Source of the DNA: Hyphomonadaceae bacterium
GTDB lineage: Bacteria; Pseudomonadota; Alphaproteobacteria; Caulobacterales; Aquidulcibacteraceae
Direction of reading: 5' to 3'
Length of the DNA: 13,004 nucleotides
Assembly: GCA_016791325.1 (NCBI GenBank)
Contig: JAEUMU010000032.1
Span: 1 to 13,004 of the forward strand
Positions 1 through 6,265 of this stretch are shown piece after piece; the first letter of the stretch is position 1; each line of letters opens with the position of its first letter. The position numbers were made by a program, and so were the translations under genes. The notes under the pieces are model-generated. The model was given only the letters and a program-made list of their open reading frames with translations. It had not been told where the DNA came from and did not search any database.

Positions 1-94
1 AGCGGCGCACCTCATAGTCCAGCGCCAATTCCTCCAGCAACCATAGAATTCGCTGCGACCGGCTTTCTTCCAGGTGATGAACGATGATGGCCAT
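1..94 (-). CDS. Glutathione S-transferase family protein, N-terminal fragment (cut by the window edge)
   Basis: Only the first 31 codons are inside the window. They read MAIIVHHLEESRSQRILWLL and continue with an EELALDYEVRR-type stretch. This is the start of a thioredoxin-fold glutathione S-transferase: a first beta strand, the HHL-x2-SRSQR loop with the likely catalytic or activating Ser11, then the first helix ILWLLEEL. A GAGG ribosome site lies seven bases before the ATG. The gene starts 13 bases after the stop of the lactonase gene, so it is probably the last visible member of the same minus-strand operon. GSTs conjugate glutathione to electrophiles; the substrate cannot be predicted from the fragment. 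The family call is firm and the subclass is unknown. Confidence 0.82.
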   Translation of the reverse strand, partial: MAIIVHHLEESRSQRILWLLEELALDYEVRR

Positions 95-107
95 GGGGCG
101 CCTCAAC

Positions 108-1019
108 TCAGTAGGGATTGAAATTAAGCCGCAACCCAGGCTCGGGCCAGCGGGCCTTGATCAGCTTGCCGGAGCTGGAAAGCGTAATGAACGCGTCGCG
201 CATATCGGCGCCGCCGAAGGCGATGTTGGTGACGAGAAAATCCGGAAACGGCGTGTGCGTCGACACGCCGGCCGGGGTGATCGTCGTTATGCCACCCTGC
301 CCCAGCGTCGCGACGCATACATCGCCATTGGCCTGCAGGGCCAGACTGTCGAAATACACGTGCGCTTGCTGTGTGCACACCACGCGCCCTGAAAGGCCGA
401 ACGCCCCAGCGCCCACTTCGCCTTCGCCTGTGATGTCAAACGCCCAGAGCCGGGCGGTCTCGGTTTCGGCGGCGTAAACGCTCTTGCCGTCGGGCGCGAG
501 GCCGACGCCATTGAGGCCGACATAGCCATACGCCGCCTCCTTCAGCAGCGTCCCGTTGGGTTTGGCGTAGTAGAGGCCGCCGCGATCGGTACTGCGGCGA
601 TAGTTCTTGCCGAGGTCGGTGAACCAAAACCCACCCGCGGCATCGAACACAAGATCGTTCGGCCCCGAAAGCGGATTGCCGTTCACGCTCTCATAAAGGC
701 GCTCCACCTTGCCGGTGGAGAGATCAACGCGTTCAATGCGGCCGGTGGTGTAATCTGGCGCGGCGTCGCCCGGGATGGTGAACCCGCCCGCTTCGTGCCA
801 CGCAAAGCCGCCATTGTTGGTCACATACACCGCCCCGTCCGGGCCCAGCGCAGCGCCATTGGGCCCGCCGCCGATTTCGGCGATCACCTCGTTCTTACCA
901 TTCCAGACGCGCGTAAGCGCGCCACGCTTGATCTCAACCAGGATCACGCTGCCATCCGGCATTGCGATCGGCCCCTCGGGGAATTGCAGCCCTTCGGCGA
1001 GAATTTCAAAGTTGCCCAT
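108..1019 (-). CDS. SMP-30/gluconolactonase (LRE) family protein, six-bladed beta-propeller lactonase-like enzyme
   Basis: The 303-residue protein has the repeated blade pattern of SMP-30/gluconolactonases (PDGSVILVE, GPDGAVYVTNNG, GPNDLVFDAAGGFWFTD, GLAPDGKSVYAAET, ANGDVCVATLG). Likely metal and catalytic ligands are Glu15 in FPEGP, Asn121 in GPND, Asn170 in GLNGVGLAPDG and Asp224 in YFDSLAL, matching the Glu/Asn/Asn/Asp set known in the family. There is no signal peptide, so it is probably cytoplasmic. Family members hydrolyse sugar or other lactones with a divalent metal; the substrate here is unknown. It follows folA by 42 bases and precedes the GST by 13 bases. The ribosome site before the ATG is weak. 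Length is normal for the family. Confidence 0.88.
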   Translation of the reverse strand: MGNFEILAEGLQFPEGPIAMPDGSVILVEIKRGALTRVWNGKNEVIAEIGGGPNGAALGPDGAVYVTNNGGFAWHEAGGFTIPGDAAPDYTTGRIERVDLSTGKVERLYESVNGNPLSGPNDLVFDAAGGFWFTDLGKNYRRSTDRGGLYYAKPNGTLLKEAAYGYVGLNGVGLAPDGKSVYAAETETARLWAFDITGEGEVGAGAFGLSGRVVCTQQAHVYFDSLALQANGDVCVATLGQGGITTITPAGVSTHTPFPDFLVTNIAFGGADMRDAFITLSSSGKLIKARWPEPGLRLNFNPY

Positions 1020-1061
1020 GGCGGGAGCTTAGGCGCGCGCGAACCGGCCGCAAGCGTTCCG

Positions 1062-1580
1062 TTACGGCCGCTCCAGCACGCGCACGATAAAATCCGCATC
1101 GTCTTTCTCGCCGCGCGGCACTGGCTCACGGCTCACTTCGCGCCAACGCGTTAAGTCGAGGTCCAAACGCGCATCGCCCTCGGGCGCGAGGCCCACCTCC
1201 GTCAGCACGATGCGATCGGCCTGCGCCAGCACGGCGCGATAAAGTTCAGCGCCTCCGATGACGCACGCTTCCTCAGCGCCTATCGCTTCCGCCATCGCCC
1301 GCCCCGCCGCCAGCAGCGCCGAAAGATCGGTGAACACCCACGCCCCGTCCGCCTTCAGGCTTGGATCGCGGGTGAGGATCAAGTTGGGGCGGCCCGGCAA
1401 CGGCTTCTTCGGCAGGCTCTCCCAAGTTCTGCGCCCCATCAGCACCGGCTTGCCCAGAGTGGCGGCCCTAAATCGCTTCAGGTCGGATGAAAGCCGCCAT
1501 GGCAGCGCGCCGCCGCGGCCGATCACGCCATTCTTCGCCACAGCGACGACGAGAGTGAGTTTGGGGGTCACGAAAGCCAC
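1062..1580 (-). CDS. folA: Dihydrofolate reductase
   Basis: The 172-residue cytoplasmic enzyme reduces dihydrofolate to tetrahydrofolate with NADPH, regenerating the folate oxidised by the nearby ThyA. It shows the DHFR hallmarks in order: VVAVAKNGVIGRGGALPW (Met20-loop region), catalytic Asp33 in RLSSDLKRF, the NADPH-binding MGRRTWESLP, then LPGRPNLILTR and the late VIGGAELYRAVL. The start is a GTG at 1580, chosen because GAGG lies five bases upstream and because it sits just after the stop of the upstream gene (seven-base gap). A second in-frame GTG at 1571 would remove three residues. Length is usual for bacterial FolA (about 160-175). The call is secure. Confidence 0.96.
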   Translation of the reverse strand: MAFVTPKLTLVVAVAKNGVIGRGGALPWRLSSDLKRFRAATLGKPVLMGRRTWESLPKKPLPGRPNLILTRDPSLKADGAWVFTDLSALLAAGRAMAEAIGAEEACVIGGAELYRAVLAQADRIVLTEVGLAPEGDARLDLDLTRWREVSREPVPRGEKDDADFIVRVLERP

Positions 1581-1587
1581 TCTAGCC

Positions 1588-2256
1588 TCATCGCACAGCG
1601 GCGAACCAGATCACATGCCGCGCGCCCTTGCCATTTCCGCGCGCACGCACGCTGGATTCCTCTACGCTGAAACCGCCTTCCCGCAGCCGGCGCGTAAACC
1701 GCGCATCCGGCCCCGCCGACCAGATCGCCAGCACGCCGCCCGGCCTCAGCGCCGCTTTGGCCGCAGCCAACCCCTGTAAGCAATAGAGTCGATCATTGCC
1801 CGCACGGCACAAGCCATCCGGCCCATTATCGACATCAAGCAGAATGGCGTCGTAACGGCGGGGCGCAGCCGCAATCACAGCGCCCACATCTTCCAGCACA
1901 ATCTCCACACGCGGATCCTCAAGGCAGCCGGCGGCCACATCCGCCATCGGCCCGCGCGCCCAATCGATGATCTCCGGCACAAGCTCCGCCACGGTGACGC
2001 GCGCGCCTGCGTCCAGACGCGCAAGCGCCGCGCGGAGCGTGAAACCCATGCCGTAGCCGCCTATCAGCAGATGCGGCGAGGGCGCGCGCAGGCGATCGCA
2101 TGTCATCGTGGCGAGGGCCTCTTCCGAGCCACTCAACCGGCTCGACATGAGTTCATTGCCGCCAAGCGCGATGGTGAACTCGGTGTCGCGGCGAAACAGA
2201 CGCAACTCATCGCCGCCGGCAATGCGCGCTGTGGCGAGGAGTTCGCGCGCTTTCAT
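1588..2256 (-). CDS. Spermidine-synthase-like SAM-fold protein of uncertain reaction
   Basis: From the ATG at 2256 the protein has 222 residues and a Rossmann methyltransferase/aminopropyltransferase fold: nucleotide loop LLIGGYGMG (residues 63-71), acidic strand end VTVAELVPEI (Glu91), EDV (122-124) and YDAILLDVDNGP (135-146), then LRPGGVLAIWS. It resembles the soluble spermidine-synthase-like proteins common in alphaproteobacteria. True aminopropyltransferases carry a D-S-[ST]-D-P motif at the active site; here the same place reads D-V-D-N-G-P, so aminopropyl transfer is doubtful. It lies between thyA and folA and shares their direction. The start is uncertain: upstream in-frame ATG at 2286 and TTG at 2307 are possible, but family similarity begins near the chosen Met and no start has a strong ribosome site. 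Confidence 0.72.
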   Translation of the reverse strand: MKARELLATARIAGGDELRLFRRDTEFTIALGGNELMSSRLSGSEEALATMTCDRLRAPSPHLLIGGYGMGFTLRAALARLDAGARVTVAELVPEIIDWARGPMADVAAGCLEDPRVEIVLEDVGAVIAAAPRRYDAILLDVDNGPDGLCRAGNDRLYCLQGLAAAKAALRPGGVLAIWSAGPDARFTRRLREGGFSVEESSVRARGNGKGARHVIWFAAVR

Positions 2257-2372
2257 CACACGATCCGCGGCGCACGCGCAGAACATGGCGCCGCCAGTTG
2301 GAGACAAACTGATCCAGGCAAAGACCGCATGCTGCCCTCAAATCGGCTAGCCAGCAAATAGGCTTGAAAGGG

Positions 2373-3215
2373 CTAAACCGCGATCGGCGCCTTTATGCTC
2401 GGATGCGCCTGATAACCTTCAAGTTTGAAGTCGCCATACTCGAAGGTGAAGATATCGGTTCGCTCCGGATTGATCAGCATTTGCGGCGGGGCGTAGGGCG
2501 TGCGTGTGAGCTGCAGTCGCGCTTGCTCGAAATGATTATGGTAAAGGTGTGCGTCACCGAACGTATGCACGAACTCGCCGGGCTTGAGCCCCGTCACTTG
2601 GGCCATCATCTGCGTGAGAAGCGCGTAGGAAGCAATGTTGAACGGCACGCCAAGGAAGACGTCGGCGCTGCGCTGATAAAGCTGGCAACTCAGTTTCCCC
2701 TCGGCCACGAAAAACTGGAACAGACAGTGGCACGGCGGCAGCGCCATCTGATCCACCTCCGCCGGATTCCACGCGCTGACGATATGGCGGCGGGAGTTGG
2801 GATTTGTCTTGATCGAGTCCACGACACTCGCGATCTGGTCGATCACGCGCCCGTCCTTGCTCTCCCAGCTGCGCCATTGCTTGCCGTACACAGGGCCGAG
2901 CTCACCCTCTTCGTCGGCCCATTCGTCCCAGATCGTCACGCCGTGATCCTGCAGCCAGCGCACGTTGCTATCGCCGCGCAGGAACCAGAGCAGTTCGAGA
3001 ATGATGCTCTTGAGATGCAGCTTCTTCGTGGTCAGCAAAGGAAAGCCTGCGCTCAGGTCGAAGCGAAGCTGGCGGCCGAACACGCCGCGCGTGCCTGTTC
3101 CGGTGCGGTCGCCGCGATCGACGCCGTTTTGCAGAATGTCGTCCAGCAGCCCAAGATAGGCCAGATCGGCCTGAGAGGGTTCGCCGTGCGGCGCGGTGAC
3201 AGGCTGAGCGCTCAT
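2373..3215 (-). CDS. thyA: Thymidylate synthase
   Basis: This 280-residue enzyme methylates dUMP to dTMP using methylenetetrahydrofolate and releases dihydrofolate for FolA. Visible landmarks are the phosphate-binding [12 protein letters not shown] near residue 36, [22 protein letters not shown], the substrate Arg pair in [11 protein letters not shown], the active-site PPCHC with nucleophile Cys162, [20 protein letters not shown], and the HLYHNHFEQ segment. An AGGG ribosome site lies five bases before the ATG. A GACTC site (3234-3238) sits just upstream. It starts only 34 bases after the DUF2459 stop, so it may be co-transcribed with aqpZ or have a promoter inside that gene's end. Length and motifs are fully normal. 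Confidence 0.97.
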   Translation of the reverse strand: MSAQPVTAPHGEPSQADLAYLGLLDDILQNGVDRGDRTGTGTRGVFGRQLRFDLSAGFPLLTTKKLHLKSIILELLWFLRGDSNVRWLQDHGVTIWDEWADEEGELGPVYGKQWRSWESKDGRVIDQIASVVDSIKTNPNSRRHIVSAWNPAEVDQMALPPCHCLFQFFVAEGKLSCQLYQRSADVFLGVPFNIASYALLTQMMAQVTGLKPGEFVHTFGDAHLYHNHFEQARLQLTRTPYAPPQMLINPERTDIFTFEYGDFKLEGYQAHPSIKAPIAV

Positions 3216-3249
3216 ATCCGCCCTATATGGGGCGACTCGGCCGCGAACG

Positions 3250-3918
3250 TCAGGCCGGGGCGCATGGCGCCACCCCGCTCGCCCGCGCTTGGCGGATCAA
3301 CGGCCCAGCCAGCCAGGCGGCCCGCGCGTTCACATTCACGCCTGCGGCCCGCAGCGCCCGCGCCATCCATTGGTTGCACACATTGAACAAATGGAACGAT
3401 CCGCGACTGCGCAGAAAGGCCGAGCGCCCCACCACCTTGCCGGCCGCCACCCGCACGGGCGCGCCGCTCGCATCCAGCACAAGCGCCCGATCCACGAAGG
3501 CCACGAACCGCGCCGCGCCCTCCCGCGACACGCCGATCGTCACTTGGTCGTTGGGCCCAAGGTAAGCGGACGCCGCAGGCGCATTATAGGCGATGTGCAG
3601 CACGCTCGGGCTGGGCGGCATCAGCGCCTGCAAGCCCAGCCACAGGTTCGTGCCGTCTGAGCGATAGAACGCCTCGTCGCCCCAGCCGATCAGAAAGCTC
3701 CGCGCATCGGGGTAAAGCCGGCGCAACGGGTGCGTCTGGGGGAAAATCTCGGCTGGGGCCCCGATATCGCTGTGGTAGCCATTCGACCACAGCGTCAGTT
3801 CAACGCAGTCGCCAGCGCTCGGCGCAGTCACGCGCGGCGCTGGCATCGGCGCGTAAAGATAGGTCAGCAGCGCCGCCGCCGCGAAAACCGCGCCGAAGGC
3901 GACGCCCCTGAACTTCAC
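3250..3918 (-). CDS. DUF2459 (TIGR02117-type) exported or membrane-anchored protein
   Basis: The 222-residue protein begins at a GTG that overlaps the aqpZ stop as GTGA, so translation is probably coupled; the GGGGGAAG just upstream, inside aqpZ, is its ribosome site. Residues 4-24 form one hydrophobic N-terminal helix or signal anchor, and the rest should be periplasmic. Family blocks are [12 protein letters not shown] (41-52), [11 protein letters not shown] (75-85), [21 protein letters not shown] and [10 protein letters not shown] (175-184). Conserved-looking His49, His176 and Cys181 could be catalytic, but no activity is established for this family as far as I know. TIGR02117 was named from genes near urease operons; no urease gene is visible here. 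The same frame is open for 210 more codons upstream, but that part is an antisense-free shadow lying over aqpZ. Confidence 0.8.
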   Translation of the reverse strand: MKFRGVAFGAVFAAAALLTYLYAPMPAPRVTAPSAGDCVELTLWSNGYHSDIGAPAEIFPQTHPLRRLYPDARSFLIGWGDEAFYRSDGTNLWLGLQALMPPSPSVLHIAYNAPAASAYLGPNDQVTIGVSREGAARFVAFVDRALVLDASGAPVRVAAGKVVGRSAFLRSRGSFHLFNVCNQWMARALRAAGVNVNARAAWLAGPLIRQARASGVAPCAPA

Positions 3919-4604
3919 CCATCTTCCCCCAGCAGCTTCATCCGGAAAGCCAAGCCCGCGAGCCCAGCGCCAAGCAAGGGTGCGGCGATAAACAGCCAAA
4001 GCTGCGCCAGCGCATCTCCCAGCACCCAAACCGCCGGCCCCAGCGAGCGCGCCGGGTTCACCGAAACGCCCGTCACTTGAATGCCGACAATATGGATCAC
4101 GACCAGAGTCAGCCCGATCGCCAGGCCCGCGAACGGGGCGGAGGCCGGGTTTTGCGTCACGCCCAGGATGGTGACCACGAACAGGAACGTCGCCACCACC
4201 TCGAACACCGCGCCTGAAAGCAGGCTGAAATCGCCAGGCGAATGCCCAAGGCCGTAGCCATTCTGCCCCAGGCCCTGGGCGATGGCGTAATCGGGCGAGC
4301 CCGTCGCGATGAGGTAAAGCACGCCCGCCCCCACGATCGCGCCAGCGCACTGGGCCAGCCAATAGACCAGCATCTCCGCCACGCTCATGCGTCCGGCCAA
4401 CCAAGCGCCGAAGCTCACCGCTGGGTTTACGTGGCAACCCGAAACCGGCCCGATCCCATAAGCCATGGCCACGATCGCCAGCCCGAAGGCGAAAGCGATG
4501 CCCAGCTGCCCCACCACGCCGAACCCCGCCAGCACGGCCGCCCCACACCCGAATAGAACCAGCGTGAAGGTGCCGATGAACTCCGCCGAGAACTTCTTGA
4601 CCAT
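3915..4604 (-). CDS. aqpZ: Aquaporin Z-type water channel
   Basis: The 229-residue inner-membrane channel has six transmembrane helices and both NPA half-helices: HVNPAVSFG (Asn60-Pro61-Ala62) and SVNPARSLG (Asn183-Pro184-Ala185). The predicted selectivity filter is Phe40, His171, Val180 and Arg186. The Phe/His/Arg set is that of E. coli AqpZ and favours water over glycerol; Val replaces the usual Thr or Cys at the fourth place. I chose the ATG at 4604 because MVKKFSAEFIGTF aligns with the AqpZ start and GGGGGAG lies eight bases upstream; a longer frame reaching 4679 adds 25 unlikely residues and would run into the ssrA promoter. It is divergent from ssrA and overlaps the DUF2459 gene by four bases. 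Confidence 0.94.
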   Translation of the reverse strand: MVKKFSAEFIGTFTLVLFGCGAAVLAGFGVVGQLGIAFAFGLAIVAMAYGIGPVSGCHVNPAVSFGAWLAGRMSVAEMLVYWLAQCAGAIVGAGVLYLIATGSPDYAIAQGLGQNGYGLGHSPGDFSLLSGAVFEVVATFLFVVTILGVTQNPASAPFAGLAIGLTLVVIHIVGIQVTGVSVNPARSLGPAVWVLGDALAQLWLFIAAPLLGAGLAGLAFRMKLLGEDG

Positions 4605-4641
4605 GGCGCTGCTCCCCCGCCTTGCCCCAGCGAGGCTAGAG

Positions 4642-4700
4642 CGAGTCGGGAACAATGCGCGCTTTGAACCCGGGCGCACCCTCGCCTATATTCCGACTCG
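4642..4700. repeat. 8-bp inverted repeat with GANTC sites flanking the ssrA promoter
   Basis: CGAGTCGG at 4642-4649 and its exact reverse complement CCGACTCG at 4693-4700 bracket the promoter; the centres are 51 bp apart, about five helical turns. Each arm holds one GANTC (4643-4647 and 4695-4699), the site methylated by CcrM in alphaproteobacteria. One arm is upstream of the -35 and the other covers the bases between the -10 and the likely start of transcription. This could be an operator or a methylation-sensitive element. The regulatory role is inferred. Confidence 0.5.
4664..4692 (+). promoter_or_regulatory. Sigma-70-type promoter of ssrA
   Basis: TTGAAC at 4664-4669 and TATATT at 4687-4692 are separated by exactly 17 bases and match the housekeeping consensus well. 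The predicted start near 4699-4700 falls at the first stem of the tmRNA precursor. The promoter lies in the 5' leader region of the divergent aqpZ. Confidence 0.8.
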
Positions 4701-4779
4701 TCCGGGCAACCGGACTATGGCGATAAACGCGCAGAGATAGACGGATCGGACCCGGGTGCGATGCCCGGCGGCTCCACCA

Positions 4780-4806
4780 GCCTCATCCCTCATTCGGGGA
4801 TTGTCT
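4780..4806 (+). other. Intervening segment removed between the two tmRNA pieces
   Basis: These 27 bases lie between the CCA end of the acceptor piece (4777-4779) and the first base of the acceptor stem in the coding piece (4807). In alphaproteobacterial two-piece tmRNAs the equivalent segment is cut out during maturation, leaving two RNAs held by base pairing. The boundaries follow from the stem and the encoded CCA. Confidence 0.8.
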
Positions 4807-4886
4807 GGGGCCGAAATAGGATCGACGGACGTTGAAGGCTGTTGCTTTTGCTCGGGTGGTCCCGTCACAGGCCAAACAGCATAGTT

Positions 4887-4928
4887 GCGAATGACAACAA
4901 CGCTGAAGAGTTCGCCCTCGCTGCGTAA
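4887..4928 (+). other. tmRNA tag reading frame, ANDNNAEEFALAA plus stop
   Basis: The frame runs from resume codon GCG (4887) to TAA (4926-4928) and is preceded by ATAGTT, the usual type of resume context. With the alanine carried by tmRNA the full tag is AANDNNAEEFALAA. The C-terminal Leu-Ala-Ala is the ClpX recognition end (Val-Ala-Ala in Caulobacter), and the N-terminal half is the expected SspB contact region. Compared with Caulobacter, Phe becomes Asn and Val becomes Leu. Confidence 0.95.
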
Positions 4929-5079
4929 GCAGTGCGAGTGATCTCGACCTCAAGTCCTACTGAGTAGCATCACTAGGCGGGGCCCCCCGGCGCCCGGCAA
5001 CAGAAGCCGGGGACTCTCCCGCAATTTCAACGGCAGTTCCGCAACGACCGCTGCGGGCGCTGGTCAACCACAGCCACGA

Positions 5080-5122
5080 GCAACATTTCGCATCAGCAAT
5101 ATGTTGCGCCGCAGATGCGGCG
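5080..5122. repeat. Two adjoining hairpins downstream of ssrA
   Basis: GCAACAT (5080-5086) pairs with ATGTTGC (5101-5107) across a 14-base loop, and CGCCGCA (5107-5113) pairs with TGCGGCG (5116-5122) across two bases; they share base 5107. A loose T-rich stretch follows near 5140-5155. They could mark the ssrA transcript end or be a protein-binding site; neither is shown. Confidence 0.4.
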
Positions 5123-5193
5123 TCATTGCGCGGTGCTCACAATTCTTCTTTCATCGCAACCAGTTGTCGCCGCACTCGCGCCCCAAGCGAGCG

Positions 5194-5202
5194 TTATCCA
5201 CA
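5194..5202 (+). promoter_or_regulatory. Perfect-consensus DnaA box upstream of sspB
   Basis: TTATCCACA matches the strong 9-mer DnaA-binding consensus exactly. It is the only perfect copy I found in the window, so a replication origin is unlikely. It lies about 160 bases before the sspB start and could let DnaA act as a transcription factor or titrate it. The sequence match is direct; the function is inferred. Confidence 0.45.
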
Positions 5203-5363
5203 TGCTGCGGAGAAAATGCGCGCGCGGCGCGAACCGGCTGCGACGAGCGCGCGTTTCGCCTCTTGAAGTTGGCAAACATCACGATTTCGCGCGCCATGGA
5301 TGAGCAATTGACTGCCCGAAACGAGCCTTTAAGGGTGTGCCCAAGAGCCAAGGGGGAGCGGCC

Positions 5364-5858
5364 GTGGCCGACGACATGATCGGGTATGACCAACTGATGC
5401 AGGACGCGCTTCGCAGCGTCGTGCGCGCCGCATTGCAGGAAGCGGCTTCACCGCGCGGTCTCCCCGGCAAGCACCATTTCTACATCACCTTCCGCACGCA
5501 CGCGCCGGGCGTCTTGATCCCCGAGCATCTGCGCGCGCGCTACCCCGATGAAATGACGATCGTGCTCGAGCACCAGTTCTGGGATCTCGAAGTCTACGCA
5601 GATCGCTTCCGCGTAATCTTGAAGTTCTCTGGCCAGCCGCACCCGATCACCATTCCGCTGAGCGCAATCACGCGCTTCTTCGATCCGAGCGTGAAATTCG
5701 GCCTGCAGTTCGAGCAGCACCACGCGGACGAAGCGCGCCTCGCCTCCGGCGATGACGCCGGCCACCCCGCTCCGCGCGAAGCACAAGCCGAAGCAGTTGC
5801 GCCTCCGGCCGCTGCGGATGGCGCCGTCGTCAGCTTGGACGCCTTCCGGAAAAAATAA
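5364..5858 (+). CDS. sspB: SspB, alpha-type ClpXP adaptor for ssrA-tagged proteins
   Basis: SspB binds the tmRNA tag and docks on ClpX, speeding degradation of tagged proteins. From the GTG at 5364 it has 164 residues. The core (about 1-117) carries the alpha-type blocks DALRSVVRAALQEA, GLPGKHHFYITFRT, YPDEMTIVLEHQFWDL, RVILKFSGQPHPITIPLSAI and FFDPSVKFGLQF. An Ala/Pro/Glu-rich linker follows (about 120-153), then the tail VVSLDAFRKK, the likely ClpX-docking peptide. I prefer GTG 5364 because AGGGGGAG lies five bases upstream; an in-frame GTG at 5337 would add nine residues and an ATG at 5376 would remove four. Its stop abuts the stop of the convergent lipoprotein gene with no base between. 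Confidence 0.95.
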   Translation: MADDMIGYDQLMQDALRSVVRAALQEAASPRGLPGKHHFYITFRTHAPGVLIPEHLRARYPDEMTIVLEHQFWDLEVYADRFRVILKFSGQPHPITIPLSAITRFFDPSVKFGLQFEQHHADEARLASGDDAGHPAPREAQAEAVAPPAAADGAVVSLDAFRKK

Positions 5859-6251
5859 CTAGCGCGCCAGCATCACGGGCATGCGCACCTCGCGCGGCGT
5901 TTCGCCGTCGCGCGGCATGGATTCCTGCAACACGAGGACGGCAGGGCCCTCGGTGTCGAACCTAAGTTCGGCGTCAAACTCTTTGGGGCCGGGCGCGGTC
6001 CAGTTCACACGCGGATGGGCGGGCGCCTCGGCGATGATGGCGCCATCGCCGCCCACGAGCGTGACCGAAAACTGGTTCTCGAAATACCAATCCGCCGGCG
6101 CCACGCCGCTCACCCGCAACGGGCTGGTCACGCGCGCGCCAGTTTGCGGCGCCTCAACGCGGGCCAGTTCTGTGGGCGGCGCCTGGGGCGTGCGCTCCGG
6201 CGCGCACGCGCCCAGCGCCAACACCACCCCAAGCAAAGCCGGTATCCGCAT
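5859..6251 (-). CDS. Lipoprotein with a Gmad2-type immunoglobulin-like domain
   Basis: The 130-residue protein starts MRIPALLGVVLALGAC: a short lipoprotein signal with lipobox LGA-C and lipidated Cys16, so it should be membrane-anchored facing the periplasm. Residues 34-129 fit the Gmad2 domain (SPLRVSGVAPADWYFENQF, TLVGGDGAIIAEAPA, WTAPGPKEFDAELRF, GPAVLVLQESMPRDG, EVRMPVML). Gmad2 occurs in the GerM spore-germination context but is widespread as a structural domain. The ATG at 6251 is preceded by GAGGGG ten bases upstream; the same frame is open further, but only over the neighbour's coding sequence. It follows the phosphatidyltransferase by 14 bases and is probably co-transcribed with it. 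The function is unknown, plausibly a binding or structural role in the envelope. Confidence 0.83.
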   Translation of the reverse strand: MRIPALLGVVLALGACAPERTPQAPPTELARVEAPQTGARVTSPLRVSGVAPADWYFENQFSVTLVGGDGAIIAEAPAHPRVNWTAPGPKEFDAELRFDTEGPAVLVLQESMPRDGETPREVRMPVMLAR

Positions 6252-6265
6252 ATTTGTTGGTCCCC

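Larger units (their letters stand above)
4700..5016 (+). ncRNA. ssrA: Transfer-messenger RNA, circularly permuted two-piece form
   Basis: tmRNA rescues stalled ribosomes and adds a degradation tag. In permuted order the acceptor piece comes first (about 4700-4779): a GTCCGG-GCAA-CCGGAC hairpin at 4700-4715, then GGACCCGGG, the T arm (CCGGG TGCGATG CCCGG) and CGGCTCCACCA ending at 4779. The coding piece starts at 4807 with GGGGCCG, which pairs with CGGCTCC to form the acceptor stem, including the G-U pair at the third position that alanyl-tRNA synthetase recognises. The conserved GGATCGACGG follows, then a pseudoknot-like CGGG/CCCG region, the tag frame (4887-4928) and a final CCCGGC-AACAGAA-GCCGGG stem-loop at 4993-5011. 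The identity is secure; the outer ends are approximate to about 10-20 bases. Confidence 0.96.
5017..5363 (+). other. Gene-free region between ssrA and sspB
   Basis: About 350 bases with no credible gene; the short open frames here have no family resemblance or ribosome site. It holds several small inverted repeats, for example CCGCA at 5039-5043 with TGCGG at 5052-5056, the paired hairpins at 5080-5122 and a DnaA box at 5194-5202. TTGACT at 5308-5313 looks like a -35 element but has no good -10 at the right distance, so I do not call an sspB promoter. No T-tract terminator is visible after ssrA. Confidence 0.6.

Noticed and set aside
2364..3386. 340-codon plus-strand open frame over thyA
   Set aside because: It is antisense to an unmistakable thymidylate synthase and shows no family resemblance; long antisense frames are expected at this GC content.
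3919..4548. Upstream 210 codons of the frame containing the DUF2459 gene
   Set aside because: It overlies aqpZ in another frame, is Gly/Arg-rich, and the GTG at 3918 with its ribosome site and GTGA overlap is the better start.
4700..5016. tmRNA gene as an integration site of a genomic island
   Set aside because: ssrA is a frequent attachment site, but I see no integrase and no direct repeat of the tmRNA 3' part in the window.
5194..5202. Chromosomal replication origin
   Set aside because: Only one perfect DnaA box, with no AT-rich unwinding region and no dnaA, hemE or parAB neighbours.
5308..5333. TTGACT ... TTTAAG as an sspB promoter
   Set aside because: The spacing is only 14 bases and the -10 element is poor.
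5101..5379. Open frames of 62-92 codons in the ssrA-sspB gap, either strand
   Set aside because: They have no ribosome site, no family resemblance and irregular composition, and they overlap the DnaA box and hairpins.
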